Assembly: GCA_905221605.1 (NCBI GenBank)
Contig: CAJNDS010000383.1
Location: 32,501-96,500, forward strand
Direction of reading: 5' to 3'
Source of the DNA: Symbiodinium natans
Taxonomy: Eukaryota; Sar; Dinophyceae; Suessiales; Symbiodiniaceae
DNA: 64,000 nt
Shown here piece by piece: positions 22,490-35,058 of this stretch (positions are counted from its first letter, which is position 1; each line of letters starts with the position of its first letter). A model generated the notes under the pieces. The model made no database searches. It had not been told where the DNA came from and saw only the letters and a list, made by a program, of their open reading frames with translations. A program made the translations under genes and the position numbers.

Positions 22490-23288
22490 TCACTGCGCTA
22501 GAGCGTCAATCTCTAGGGTGGGGCAAACGTGGCAATAAGGATGCACTTTGCCGGCCTGTTCGATCGCGCTGGCCGCTGCCTCGCTGCTCAGCCATTGAAC
22601 ATAGTACATTGCTCGATCCACCATGTGCGGTTCGACTGCCACGCTTGTCTGGGCCTGAGACGACATACAATGAAAGAATCATGCTTCATGCTGGGCTGGC
22701 AACACATGGACTTGGACGTGGGAATCATGGGAATGGGAAAATTTAGTACAAGCAGAACGCAGACCAGTTGCAGCTGCATCCTCACAAATCTGCTGCCACT
22801 CCTCGATGCAGCTCACCTGGACACATTGAAAAACTGCCCTGCCCCGTCTGTGACGTCATCCAAAACTATCCACGACCACGACTTGCAGCAATCCAGCAGG
22901 ACGGCTGAGGCTGCGTCGGAAACCCACTCCACGCACATCCCCTCCCGAAAAATTTTGATGATGTCTTTCTTGGCCTCCGGGCGAGTGAGACTGACGATGC
23001 TTCTGTACCTCTACATTCACACTTCACGCGCAGGCCTTGGGATTTGCGTTGTCCAAGGAATCTGGCATCCTGGCTTTCAGCAGCTTCAGGGCATTCATAG
23101 TACCTGGTCAACTGGCACCAAAGTTGACAGGCACAGTGAAAAGCTAGCAAGCCAGACTGTCAGGCAAGGTGCTCAAGGCACAGCAAGGCAGAGTTGCGTC
23201 CTTGCAGAGGAAGGGCTGATCGGTGCGATCATGCTTGGGGGCCAGGATCTTGCTCATGGCCTGAGTTCTGCCATTCCATCTCTTCTTT

Positions 23289-23510
23289 TCAGCACTGGAA
23301 AGCATTAGATGCATGGAACTGTGAGAAAACTACCTCTGCCAGCCACGCTGCACCCAAGTTGAAATGCTCTGGAAAGCGGGTGAGAAAGTAGCTGATCTGC
23401 CCCGTATTCGGTCCAGTCGGGCGCCAGCCAATCTCTGCAGAGAATGCGTCTAGCGGCAGCATCATGTTGTTGGTCAGGGTCTTGCCACCCAGCCATGGCG
23501 AGACGTCCAT
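23289..23510 (-). CDS. Putative exon, unknown protein
   Basis: Open 73-codon stretch with strong protein character (Trp-Leu-Gly-Gly, Pro/Asn/Gly turns, Phe-Pro-Glu-His, Ala-Ala-Trp-Leu). Starts near an ATG-like position at 23510 and may begin at an acceptor. No domain recognised. Confidence 0.4.
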   Translation of the reverse strand: MDVSPWLGGKTLTNNMMLPLDAFSAEIGWRPTGPNTGQISYFLTRFPEHFNLGAAWLAEVVFSQFHASNAFQC

Positions 23511-23827
23511 GTCCTGCGCCAGACTTGCATCACGTCAGCTCCGTCTAGTCTATCCATTCCAAGCCCATGCTGGGGCTGTTATGTTTTAAAACCTCCTGCC
23601 TTGGCAACAACGGTCCGTACATCGACCATGTCCACACCCGGCAGCAGCAATCCACTTCTCGGTTCCTGGATCGGTTCCTGCACAGAAAACCATGCGTGGA
23701 GCAGCCACCGACCAAAGAAGTCATTTATTGCAGCGCATGTTGCAACTATACCCTTCAGACTACCATGGTAGCAGTTGTTCTTTGAAACGTTCAGAAAGCC
23801 AGGCAGGTATACATGGGACGTTTTTTC

Positions 23828-24055
23828 CAAAAAAAATGTTGCAACTGTACCCCCGGCAGCCGGGGGTACAGTTGCACCAACATTTTTTTTACAAAAAAAC
23901 TCGGGCCACAAGAAACGCAGCCACAAAATGAATTTTGAGGCTGAAGAATGCAACAAGATAAGTTGTTTCAGCTGCACCCCCGGGAGCCGGGGGTACAACT
24001 GAAACATTTGTTTTAAAAAAAAAGTTTCAGCTGTACCCCTCCTCTGGGGTACTAG
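23828..24055. repeat. Cluster of three hairpin units (MITE-like)
   Basis: Three related inverted repeats in tandem. The first (about 23842-23878) has perfect 18-nt arms TGCAACTGTACCCCCGGC and its complement with a single-base loop, extended by A8 on the left and T8 on the right. The second (about 23966-24005) has arms GTTTCAGCTGCACCCCCGG and a near-complement. The third (about 24026-24052) is shorter. All share (C/T)TG(C/T)ACCCC. Likely small non-autonomous repeats or stem-loops within an intron or spacer. Confidence 0.8.
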
Positions 24056-24631
24056 CTTTGGATTTGACACGGTGGCAGGGACAGTCCGAAGAATTGCTGG
24101 AATCAATCTCTTTAGAACAACAGCTAGGCACCGGCCTCCGGCATCTGCAAATCAGCCATGGCAGCGGAGGCCCAGGCCGGCTCAGCAGGCCACAGAAAGA
24201 TGCTCGCTGCTAGCAAGTCTGTCGTAAGTCTGTGCTCATGAAGCTCTTTTCTTTGTTGCCAGACTCATGCCGCCAGCTTGCCAGCAAAAAGCACTGCGGA
24301 GTGGCTCTGTGTCTGGCTGTTGCTACGTGTGCCAGAAGAAGACATGCTGCCATACATGCAGGAGCAGAGTGTTCGGCCAGTGATTTTGCCAGTGCCAGGC
24401 CAGGCCAGGTATGGTACGCAAGAAGTCTGGCAGTTAACATTTTGCCAGTGCCACACCAGGCCAGGTGTGGTACGCAGTTAAAAAGAGGTGTCTGGCTGAC
24501 GGTTGGAGGTTGGGTCTGACGCCGCATCACGCCTGACGCTCGGAGGTTGCCCAATCTTCAGCAGAGACCAGGACGTCTGCACAAAGCTGTCGCGCTGTGA
24601 CACTGTGGCACTGCGGCACTGCACTCACATC

Positions 24632-25943
24632 CTAAAGCACAAACCCAAACCCCCTAGAACGCGCCTCCAGGTAGACCTGCACCCCGCATGTGATATCCAC
24701 GGCATCGCACTCCATGGTCTGGCACGTCCAGAACTCCTGAGGCTGCTTCACCAACCTGACTAAGACATGAAAACCGAAACTGACCAACGGAACGATGTTT
24801 TCTAACTTCAGACGCAAACAAGAGGCGATAAGTGGACTCTGATTCCGATCCCAGAAGATCCCGTCCAGGAGGGGGACGCCAACGTCATAGCGCACAAGGT
24901 CGGCTTGCTGGACTTTGTCTGTCAGAAAAGCCAGCAGAATGGACTGCTGGAGGTTGACAAAGAACACCTTGGTGTGACACACCTCGACCTTCTCGTAGCA
25001 ATTCTGAATCATCCGTGCAACGATCTTTTGCTGCAACTCGTCTGACTTGAACTGGAAAAGCACGAAGAAGGCGTCCGGGTCTGACGGCTGGCCTCTAGAC
25101 TTCCCTACCTAGAGGGGAGAGGGGAGCTCTCTTTGCAAAGGGCCCGCAAGAACCCAAACATGCATGTCCACCTTGAACAGAAACCCAGCAGTCCTGACAG
25201 CTGCACCACCTGCAAGTCGGCCTGGCTGACAGTCACATCATAGGAGGCCTGGCCGTTGGGCACGGTCGTCGTGATCTGCAAGACACCGTGCGGGCATAGC
25301 GTCACTTTCTTCTTCTGGATCTCGCCTTGCCAGTTGTTGGCGGGCAGCTCCACGGTCATGATGTAGTAGCCTGGCGCACGGGCCAAAACACAGAAAGACT
25401 AATAAGACAAGGACGTCTCTCACATCACATCTGTCTGCCAAGTGGCGCTTCCAAAGGAATGAAGACAAGGCCTGGGCATGTCTGCGTTTTTTCGCTGCCG
25501 GCATCTTGCCGTCTCTTGCCGCCACCAGGTCTGACATGTTGCCATCGTTGGTGTGAAGGAGGCCGACACCGCGTTGCGCCAGCTTCTCTTCCTGGTAGAT
25601 AGCCTGGGAAGACTGCACGTGCACTTCAAATCTAAATATATACAATGCCGGTCGATATGATTCCCCACAAGTAGCGCAGGCAGGGTGCGTCGGCCACAGT
25701 CTTGTAAAAGAAGTCTTTGATGCTGAGCGAACCCGTCGAGCCCACCTCGCCCATCATGCCCGCCCAGGCACCCTCAGACAGGCAGCGGTAGCACTGCACC
25801 TTCGTCGCAGACTCAGCCATTGTTGTGGTCTGACCAAGTCCAAAGCTAGCAGCTAGCAACCCTACACCACACGACACTGCGCACTGCGAGAGGGCAAGCC
25901 AAGCCGAAGCGCGGACACAGCACATGAACACAAAATGTGGCAT
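24632..25943 (-). CDS. Multi-exon gene of unknown function
   Basis: Four consecutive exon-like stretches on the minus strand: about 25640-25840, probably beginning Met-Ala-Glu-Ser at about 25820 (Cys-x2-Cys, Gly/Ala/Phe/Tyr-rich); about 25470-25610 (Gln/Glu/Lys, ending in Lys-Lys-Arg); about 25195-25370 (Val/Thr-rich beta-type segment); and about 24850-25085 (Lys/Gln/Ile/Leu helix, then beta-type segment). The composition strongly suggests a real protein of over 220 residues. No known domain recognised. Introns between them are under 120 nt. Confidence 0.45.
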
Positions 25944-25999
25944 TCATGACTGGTCACAAGTCTGACATTGACCTGGAGGCATTGCATGCAAAGACTGCC

Positions 26000-27320
26000 A
26001 GTGACAGCGTTTTTTCTGATCTGGCCATGGATCAGGCAGTCTGGCAGCGGCTGGAGCTGCCGTCACCCCCAATCCCCCAAACAAGTGAAATCATCAATCC
26101 TTCGATCATGATGATGTCCAGGGCCACCTCTATCACATGCTCTTCTGTAATGTGCTTATGACAAAAGTTTGTTCACTAGGTCAGACTGGTAATACATGGA
26201 AAACTGGCATCGGGATGCCCTGGACTGTGGCCCTTGTCGAGCGCAATAGCGCGCTCAGCATGACTGTCTGTCAGTCATGGGAAACCCCCGCGTACCCATA
26301 CCATCATACCCCTCTTCAAGGACAGGCCAAAACTTTCAGCACCCTTTGCGCTTCGGCCAGGTCTTGCTTCCGCAGGCGGCATCAGCATCGCCTTAACTGC
26401 ATCGGGAAGGGCCTTGGAACCTGGAATGTGCCTGGGCTGTCTGTCAGTGATGGAGATGGAGAACCCAGGCCATAGCTGCGAGACAGTTCCAGTCCAGGTC
26501 ACACTTCAGTTCAGCCTCAAGACTTTCCTCCCAGCCAGTTGCTTGTGCAGTTCGGGCAAGTCTTGCTTCCTGAATACATTGCGAATTGCTAAGGCTAAGC
26601 ACAACATGTCACGACTGTCACGATATGGCACAGGCAGGGGAAACGGAGTGCGCACGCACTGATTCCTTACCTAGGAGCTGCTTCTCCAAGAGACTCTCTG
26701 CAGCAATGGCGCGACATCGCCTTAACTGCTTCCTGGACCCGTGACCCTAAGCCAATAGGAACTGAAGGTGAACATGACCATAGGAAATTCTGGCAGGCAG
26801 GGCGCTCATTCTCCGCCATCTTGAAAGCCTTTGCCATTTCTGTTCGGCTTCAAAGGCCTAAAGCTTAACACACGTAATGCAGGGACTGGCATGATGGCAT
26901 GTGCACTCCTCAGATGGGAGATGGCTGAAACGCTGCAGGAGAACATTGTGCTCGCCCTGGAGTTTCTGCAGATGGCGCGAGTCGGCCCTGGACCGCCGCT
27001 TGAAAGAAGCCTTTTTTTTCACCCGCCCCTGACTCCTACGATTTTTTGCACCAGCGATGCTATTTGAATGGGCTCTCCCAAGATCTATTTGGGCTCGCCA
27101 CTCACCAGCCCTCCCTGGACTCCCTGGTACTCCCTGGTGGGGTGGGGAGAGTGGGGGTAGGGGAGAGGGAATGGGGAGAGTGGGGGAGTGGGCTGCTTGA
27201 ACAGGTTCGCACCCCAGCCCGCCCCTCAAGAAACCTTCTTTTCACCCACTGTATTGGATGGTCTCTCCCCGACCCTCCCCCCTACATCCCCCCTGTGCAC
27301 CACGGATTTCATAGGCCCAC
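26000..27320. other. No firm gene
   Basis: Short ORFs on both strands with no convincing exon. 27100-27190 is G-rich (GGGGAGAGTGGGGG), pyrimidine-rich on the minus strand. Confidence 0.3.
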
Positions 27321-27326
27321 TCATCG

Positions 27327-27400
27327 GGTTTAGGGTTTATAGGGTTTACGGTTTAGGGTTTTGGGTTTGGGGTTAAGGTTTTAGGGTTTAGGGTTTAAAG
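27327..27400 (+). repeat. Degenerate telomere-like TTTAGGG tract
   Basis: About ten imperfect copies of GTTTAGGG/GTTTTGGG. TTTAGGG is the telomere repeat reported for dinoflagellates, so this is an interstitial telomere-like sequence. Confidence 0.8.
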
Positions 27401-28580
27401 TAACAGAAGGATGGCGGCGGAGGGATCCAATCTCGTACCCGTAAGGCTGCACCCCTAAAGGGTTCCCTTTATGTACTCCTAAGATGGCCCCTATATTCCC
27501 TTACGGGATCTTTCGACAGAGTCCCAAACCCAAGGGTGCAACCTTAAGGGTGGAGTCCCTTGACTCCAATCCAACACTGCACTGCTAACACTGCTAACCA
27601 CTGATGCCCGAAGATGCTGGGCCTGGCCTGCCGCACTTCAATGAAAGTGTGATCTCAACGCACTGACTTTCTTCACTCTTCAACTTGAATGATGGGACTG
27701 GACTGATGGGACATAAGTGACGCAAGTCGGGACGGGCGCAATATGTTCGCTTTGCGCAAAGAAGCGGTGCAGCAGGGCGTGGTCTGACGATTGGCTACTG
27801 CCCCCACTGTCCCCTACGCCATTGCCACTGCCATGAGTCCCATGCCTGATCATCCTGATCAGGCTCAGGGTCGTTTCCAGCTGCTCCAACTCCAGCCATG
27901 CCAATGCCAGGTCTGGCCAGCGGTCTGCAGCTTGGATAAGAATCAGACAAATGTTCATGGTTCCTGGAACTGACAATCTCAGATCAGGTCTGACTTGCTA
28001 CGGCTGAGCTACTTGGCCCTGGACCTGCTGGTCTGGCGGCACCGTGGCGTACGCAGAGTACAAGATGCTGGAGCGATGGCCTGGAAGTTGGACAGGATAA
28101 TTAAAATGCTCATGTTGATTCCTGGAGCTGATGGGACGACAATGATGACACCATCTCATGCCTGGCCTCGGTCTGGCTGGACGTCTGCTGCGGCATCTGC
28201 GGCGGCCCCGATCTCAAACTCTGAAGGCGGCGAGCGGCGAGCATGGCACTACACAACCAGCCTGCAGCAATTTGATAATTTATGTACCGTGGCATGATTC
28301 GGGTTTTGAAGGTCTCGACTTTCAGGAACCCCAAGCCCCGACAAGCAAGAAACACTGTCAGCTGAAACTCCAGCAGCCTTAAAACACCAAACTCCGGCAG
28401 CAGCGTCGAGCTGAATGTCCAGCAGCCTGCCACAATCAGACTGCAAGAGCTTTGCCCAGCCGGCGCAATGTAGTGCAAAACAACATCAACGATCCAACTG
28501 GTTTCTTTTCACACTGCACACGCAGCCCCTGCTGTGCTTGGACCCCCAGGTCTCAGTTCAATCTAAAACTGTCTTGCTGG
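27401..28580. other. Mostly non-coding
   Basis: Contains 'GGGTGCAACCTTAAGGGT'-type short inverted segments (27440-27560) and short exon-like scraps on the minus strand (for example 28200-28400), none strong enough to annotate. Confidence 0.3.
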
Positions 28581-29084
28581 CTACTTTCCATCTATCGCCA
28601 AGGCCACTTTAAAGTCGCGCACGAGCGTTGTCTTTCTTTTGGGGTTGTTCGTCTTCTGAGAGAATCTGGCCTGACGAAAGACTTGGAAGCTGACAAAAGA
28701 CTCCGCTGCTGTGTGCAACGTGTCCCAGGCCTCTGGGCTCAGCTTATGTGCGCTTTGGATCTCCTTGTCTAACTCCAAGTTCGCGACAATGGCATGGCAA
28801 AGCCTTTTGAACTTTGCCCTGGGGATCTGGAAAGGCTTCTTGAGAAGCCGTTTATCACGTTCGGCACGAACGGACGTCTGGCCTGGGGACTTGATGCCTG
28901 GTGTCCGCTTCTTCACGGTCTTGCGCTCGGACTTGATGTCTGCCTTCAGCTTCTTCACAGCTGGGCCATTGTCAATCTTCTCTACCTTCACCTTCTTTGC
29001 TGCGACTGGGCCACACTCAACCTTGCTGTCTGACTCCACCTTCCCCACCGAGATTACCTTGGCCTTCACAATCTTGGAGCGCAT
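28581..29084 (-). CDS. Divergent histone H3-like protein
   Basis: 167-codon ORF, ATG to stop, no introns needed. Residues about 1-75 form a Lys/Val/Ser-rich basic tail. From about 75 the order follows histone H3: a Pro-Gly-Gln-Thr segment, a basic helix, then Phe-Gln-Ile-Pro-Arg-Ala-Lys-Phe-Lys-Arg-Leu (compare H3 alphaN/alpha1 'Lys-Leu-Pro-Phe-Gln-Arg-Leu'), then 'Ile-Gln-Ser-Ala', a long central helix with Ala-Ala-Glu-Ser-Phe, and a final Asp-Phe-Lys-Val-Ala-Leu-Ala-Ile helix. About eight extra residues lie in the loops. Identity is by fold pattern, not close sequence match. The tail lacks the usual ARTKQTARKS start. Could be a variant or centromere-type H3, or another histone-fold protein. 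Confidence 0.6.
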   Translation of the reverse strand: MRSKIVKAKVISVGKVESDSKVECGPVAAKKVKVEKIDNGPAVKKLKADIKSERKTVKKRTPGIKSPGQTSVRAERDKRLLKKPFQIPRAKFKRLCHAIVANLELDKEIQSAHKLSPEAWDTLHTAAESFVSFQVFRQARFSQKTNNPKRKTTLVRDFKVALAIDGK

Positions 29085-29469
29085 CTCGTAAACAGTCAGT
29101 CTGACGGAAATGGCAGCAGAAACTACTCTGGCTCAGCTTCTTCTAGCGATGTGCAAAGCAACACCCGTGGGTCTAGCACATGTGAAGCAATTTGGCAACG
29201 CGGCTAAAGAAAGTGGAAGTGAAGCATTGTGAAATTCCAATCTGCCTTCCAGAGCTTGAACATTGTCTGAAAACGCCACAATGAATGCCAGCACTCAGCA
29301 AGTCAGCAAGCTGTCTTGCTCCAAGCAGCACAGCAACACGGCCGTAACAAAGCAGGGTACCAGGAGAAATTCTTCTAATGACACTGATCCAGAGCCCGCA
29401 TTTGCTGTCAACGAGCTTTGCAAGTTTCCGGCCAAGAAAAACTGCACAACCCTGGACCCATGACCCTTA

Positions 29470-31470
29470 ATGCTACACCTGACTTGGAAACAAGTCCAGG
29501 AAACTGTTGAAAGCCAGTTTCATGCCTCGAAAGTGTCCCGGAGCATGGTCTTGCGCGGAATGAAGCCTGCAGGCTAACTGGCAAGACCCTGAACCCTGAA
29601 CCCTAAAACCCTAAACCCTAATCCCGAAACCCTAGACCTTAAGAAGCCTCGGAAACAAGCCCAGAGCCGCTCTCATGCCACGAAAGTGTCCCGGAGCTTA
29701 TGTTGCCTGCAATGAACAAGCCTAAAGCCTGATGCCTCAAGCCTCCAGCCTCAACTTTAAACCCTCAACCCTAAACCCTGAAGCCTGAACCCTAAACCCT
29801 GGAACCTTAAACCCTAAACCCGACTTAAACCCAAAACCCAAAACCCAAAACCCAAAACCCAAAACCCAAAACCCTAAACCCTAAACCCAAGATAAGAAGC
29901 CTCGGAAACAAGCCCAAAGCCGCTGTCATGCCACGAAAGTGTCCCGGAGCTTGGTTTTGCATGGAATGCAATAACCCTGGACCCATGACCCTTAATGCTA
30001 CACCTGACTTGGAAACAAGTCCAGGAAACTGTTGAAAGCCAGTTTCATGCCTCGAAAGTGTCCCGGAGCATGGTCTTGCGCGGAATGAAGCCTGCAGGCT
30101 AACTGGCAAGACCCTGAACCCTGAACCCTAAAACCCTAAACCCGAAACCCTAGACCTTAAGAAGCCTCGGAAACAAGCCCAAAGCCGCTCTCATGCCACG
30201 AAAGTGTCCCGGAGCTTATTTTGCCTGGAATGAACAAGCCTAAAAGCCTGAGGCCTCAAGCCTCCAGCCTCAACTTTAAACCCTAAACCCTGAACCCTGA
30301 AGCCTGAACCCTAAACCCTTGAACCTTAAACCCTAAACCCCTATACCCGAATTAAACCCAAAACCCAAAACCCTAAACCGTAAACCCAATTAAGAAGCCT
30401 CGGAAACAAGCCCAAAGCCGCTGTCATGCCACGAAAGTGTCCCGGAGCTTGGTTTTGCATGGAATGCATCAGCAATTTGCACGCATTTTCAGGGAGTCAG
30501 AATGAACGCAGGAAACCTATCCTGAACCCTTAACCTGGTCCAGGAAACAAAGCTGAAAGCCAGTTTCGCGCCACGAAATGTCCCAGAGCTCGGTTTTGCT
30601 TGGAATCGGGAAGAGGGGTTTGGAATCAACAACTTGCTAGCCTTCAAAAGGAAGCAGACTGGGCAGAGTAACCGCGCCTAAACCCTTAACCAAGTCTAGG
30701 AAACAAAGCTGAAAGGCAGTTTCGTGCCACGAAAGTGTCCCGGAGCTTGGTTTCACGGAAGGAAACCTGGAGGTTTTAGGCGCTTTAAAGGCTTCAAACT
30801 TTATCCTTCCCCTAAAGCCTTGAACCGGGTCCAGGGAACAAGCTGAAAGCCGATTTCGTGCCACAAGAGTGTCCCGGAGGCTGGTTTTGCATGGAATTCA
30901 GAAGAAACCTGCAGTTTGGTAGGTATAAGGCGTTTCTCGGCATCATCCATGCCAAACCAAGCCCTGGAACACTTTCGTGGCACGAAATCGTCTGGCAACG
31001 CCCCTGCCTCCAGAGCCACCACCAAAGGCTCCGCCAAAGGCTGTCAGCTTGTATCCTGGAGGAAGTTTAGGGTTTAGGTTGTTGTAAGCGTCATGTTTGC
31101 CTCTTTGTAGTCTTACTATTTGCTGATGGGACTGTAAAAACCACAGTTTTCACAGGTTTCCTCAGAATTCCATGCAAAGCCAAGCTCCGGGACAGTTTGA
31201 ATGCACGAAACCGGCTTTCAGCTTAGTTTCCTGAAATTTAGGGTCGGGTTCACCTTCAGTTTTGCTTCCTAGACCAGGTTTCGGGTTTAGGTTTACGGCG
31301 CTCATTGACTCATTCCTTCTCCTGAAATGGCTGACAAATTGTTGATTGGGTGCATGTTGCGTACTCTAGACCCCAAGGCAAAAACTGACATTGCCGAACC
31401 CAAAGCCGAAAGTGGGTTTTGTGGTTTTGTGGCACGAAAGTGTCCCGGAGCCCAGCGTTGCATGATTTTG
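29470..31470. repeat. Family of about 90-150-bp repeats with TTTAGGG-like linkers
   Basis: About a dozen copies of a core 'GCCACGAAAGTGTCCCGGAGC' (some degenerate) between 29526 and 31460; most direct, at least two inverted (about 30967 and 31190). Full units read 'GGAAACAAG ... AAAGCC ... TTTCRTGCC(A)CGAAAGTGTCCCGGAGCTTGGTTTTGC ... GGAAT'. Some contain the palindrome TTTCGTG-C-CACGAAA. Linkers are CCCTAAACCC/CCCAAAACCC tracts. A longer duplication of about 500 bp (about 29460-29960 and 29975-30470) contains several units. Confidence 0.8.
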
Positions 31471-31878
31471 CCTGGGTGGCGGCGAACGGCTGCCCACATC
31501 ATGTTTGGCGCACATGGATTCCACGGAGCAACCTAACCCTCAAGTTCTGAAGCCGGATTCCTGGGGCGCCCGGCTGGAGCAAAGAGCATCGAGGCAGCGA
31601 AGACGCTTGGCCTGCAGGAGTTGGATTGCACAATGGGTTTCGCTTTGGATCTTGTGAATCAGCACAGATTCGCACACAGAAACGTGCGCAGAAATAGTTT
31701 TCCGCATCGCTCCGGGCAGGCCGTGATCGATAGAATGCGGAGCACATCGCTCTGGGCAGGCCGTGATCGGCAGAAAGCAGGGCAACACTGATTCAAAAAA
31801 AATACTCTTCTCCAATTAATAACAGGTCCAGTCTGACTGAGCGAGTACAGTCAATTACACGTTGAAGAAGCTGTCCTG

Positions 31879-32332
31879 CTAGAATGAGCTTGGAACAGTC
31901 CTACGGCCCCCACCAGGGCTGGCGCCTGCGCCGTCCATCAGAATGCCACCCATCAGCCTGCCGGCGCCATCCGTCGCCATCAGTCTGACTCTGCCCCTGC
32001 CAGCCCTGGCGCCATCCATCACCATCAGTCTGACTCTGCCACCCATCAGCCTGCCAGCCGTGACCATCAGGCTGACTCTGCCACCCATCAGCCTGCCAGC
32101 CGTGACCGTCAGTCTGACTCTGCCACCCATCAGCCTGCCAGCCGTGACCGTCAGTCTGACTCTGCCACCCATCAGCCTGCCAGCCTTGGCGCCATCCATC
32201 ACCATGAGTCTGCCAGCCTTGGTGCCATCCATCGGTCTGGCCCTGCCAGCTCTGCTGGTTGTAGGAGCCATCGCCCCTCTGATCCCAACTGTCCTCAATT
32301 ACACACAGAAGCTCAGGCAATTGCACTAGCAC
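31879..32332 (-). CDS. Putative exon encoding Trp/Gln/Asp/Gly repeats
   Basis: In the frame opening at 32332 the DNA encodes about five copies of a unit like Gly-Trp-Gln-Ala-Asp-Gly-Trp-Gln-Ser-Gln-Thr-Asp-Gly-His. The underlying DNA is a tandem repeat of about 42 bp. The segment reads as a low-complexity, Q/W-rich tail, perhaps of an RNA-binding protein. Neighbouring Gln-rich exons at 32380-32460 support the frame choice. The other two frames are also open, so the assignment is moderate. Confidence 0.45.
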
Positions 32333-32339
32333 GAAGGAA

Positions 32340-33610
32340 CCGCAGCAAATGAACCTGACAGTGCAATTTGCTTATTGTAGCGAGTGTCTGGCTGCCACTG
32401 GGACTGGGACTGGGACTGGGATGTCCAGTCTTGCTGGCCCTGCTGCTGACGTTGATGATCCTGAAGCCATGAACGCAGACCCTTTGAACCCACACCCTCA
32501 TGAACACCGAAAAAGCCTAGACCCCTAAAGAACAGCTGTAAGGAAACAGCTGAGCAACAGCAGGCGTCTGGCGATCTGGCTGGGGGCCGGCTGTCTGGCC
32601 ATAGTCTCGGGTTCTGGTGTCCTGAGCGCGACGTTCTGACTTGTCGACACGACAAAAAATCACCCCTGATTATCCTGCAACCATGAACACTGAAAAAAAC
32701 CCAAACCCTAACAAACAGCCCAATGAACGGCTGAGCAACCGCAGGCGTCTGGCCGCCATCTGGCTGCGGCTGGGGGCCAGCTGTCTGATGGTCTCGGGTT
32801 CTGTTGTCCTGAGCGCCGTAGCACAATGTTCTGACTTGTCGACACAACAAAAAATCACCCCTGATTATCCTGCAGCCATGAATTTAGACTTTTGGAACCC
32901 TGAACACTGAAAAAAACCCAAACCCTAACAAACAGCCCAATGAACGGCTGAGCAACCGCAGGCGTCTGGCCGCCATCTGGCTGCGGCTGGGGGCCAGCTG
33001 TCTGATGGTCTCGGGTTCTGGTGTCCTGAGCGCCGTAGCACAATGTTCTGACTTGTCGACACAACAAAAAATCACCCCTGATTATCCTGCAGCCATGAAT
33101 CTAGACGTTTGGAACCCTGAACACTGAAAAAAACCCAAACCCTAACAAACAGCCCAATGAACGGCTGAGCAACCGCAGGCGTCTGGCCGCCATCTGGCTG
33201 CGGCTGGGGGCCAGCTGTCTCATGGTCTCGGGTTCTGGTGTCCTGAGCGCCGTAGCACAATGTTCTGACTTGTCGACACAACAAAAAATCACCCCTGAAA
33301 TTATCCGAATTTAGACGTTTGGAACCCTGAACACTGAAAAATCCCAAACCCCTAAAGAACAGCTCCAATGAACGGCTGAGCAACCGCAGGCGTCTGGCCG
33401 CCATCTGGCTGCGGCTGGGGGCCAGCTGTCTCATGGTCTCGGGGTCTGGTTTCCTGGGCCGGACATAGCACAATGTTCTGACTGGTCAACGCAACAACAA
33501 ATTGCCCCGATTCTCCTGCAGACATGAATGTAGACCCATGGAACTACCGAAAAAGCCCAAACCCCCAAAAAGAACCTAAAGAGAACATTTGGCATGGAAT
33601 GGCTGAGCAA
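32340..33610 (-). repeat. Tandem array of about 217-bp exon-plus-intron units
   Basis: At least three near-identical units (for example 32687-32903, 32904-33120, 33121 onward) flanked by diverged copies at about 32400-32640 and 33335-33610. On the minus strand each unit contains a possible acceptor (GCTCAG), then an open stretch encoding a Pro/Gln-rich segment (Gly-Pro-Gln-Pro-Gln-Pro-Asp-Gly-Gly-Gln-Thr), then 'GTTAGGGTTTGGG'. This looks like duplication of a small exon with its intron. Confidence 0.65.
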
Positions 33611-33674
33611 CCGCTGGCGTCTGCTGGGTCTGGGGGCGAGCTGTCTGGCCAATCGCCTTGCGTTCTGGAGTTGA

Positions 33675-33775
33675 GAAGGAGCGGAGGGGGGGGGGAGGGA
33701 AGGGGAGGCGGGGAGGGGAGGCGGGGAGGCGGCGAGGCGGGGAGGCGGGGAGGCGGGGAGGTGGCTGCGTCGTGG
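33675..33775 (+). repeat. G-rich (GGGGAGGC)n tract
   Basis: About 100 bp of GGGAGGC/GGCGGGGA repeats with many G-runs of three or more, potentially quadruplex-forming. Confidence 0.85.
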
Positions 33776-33779
33776 TCTG

Positions 33780-35058
<1,279 letters not shown>

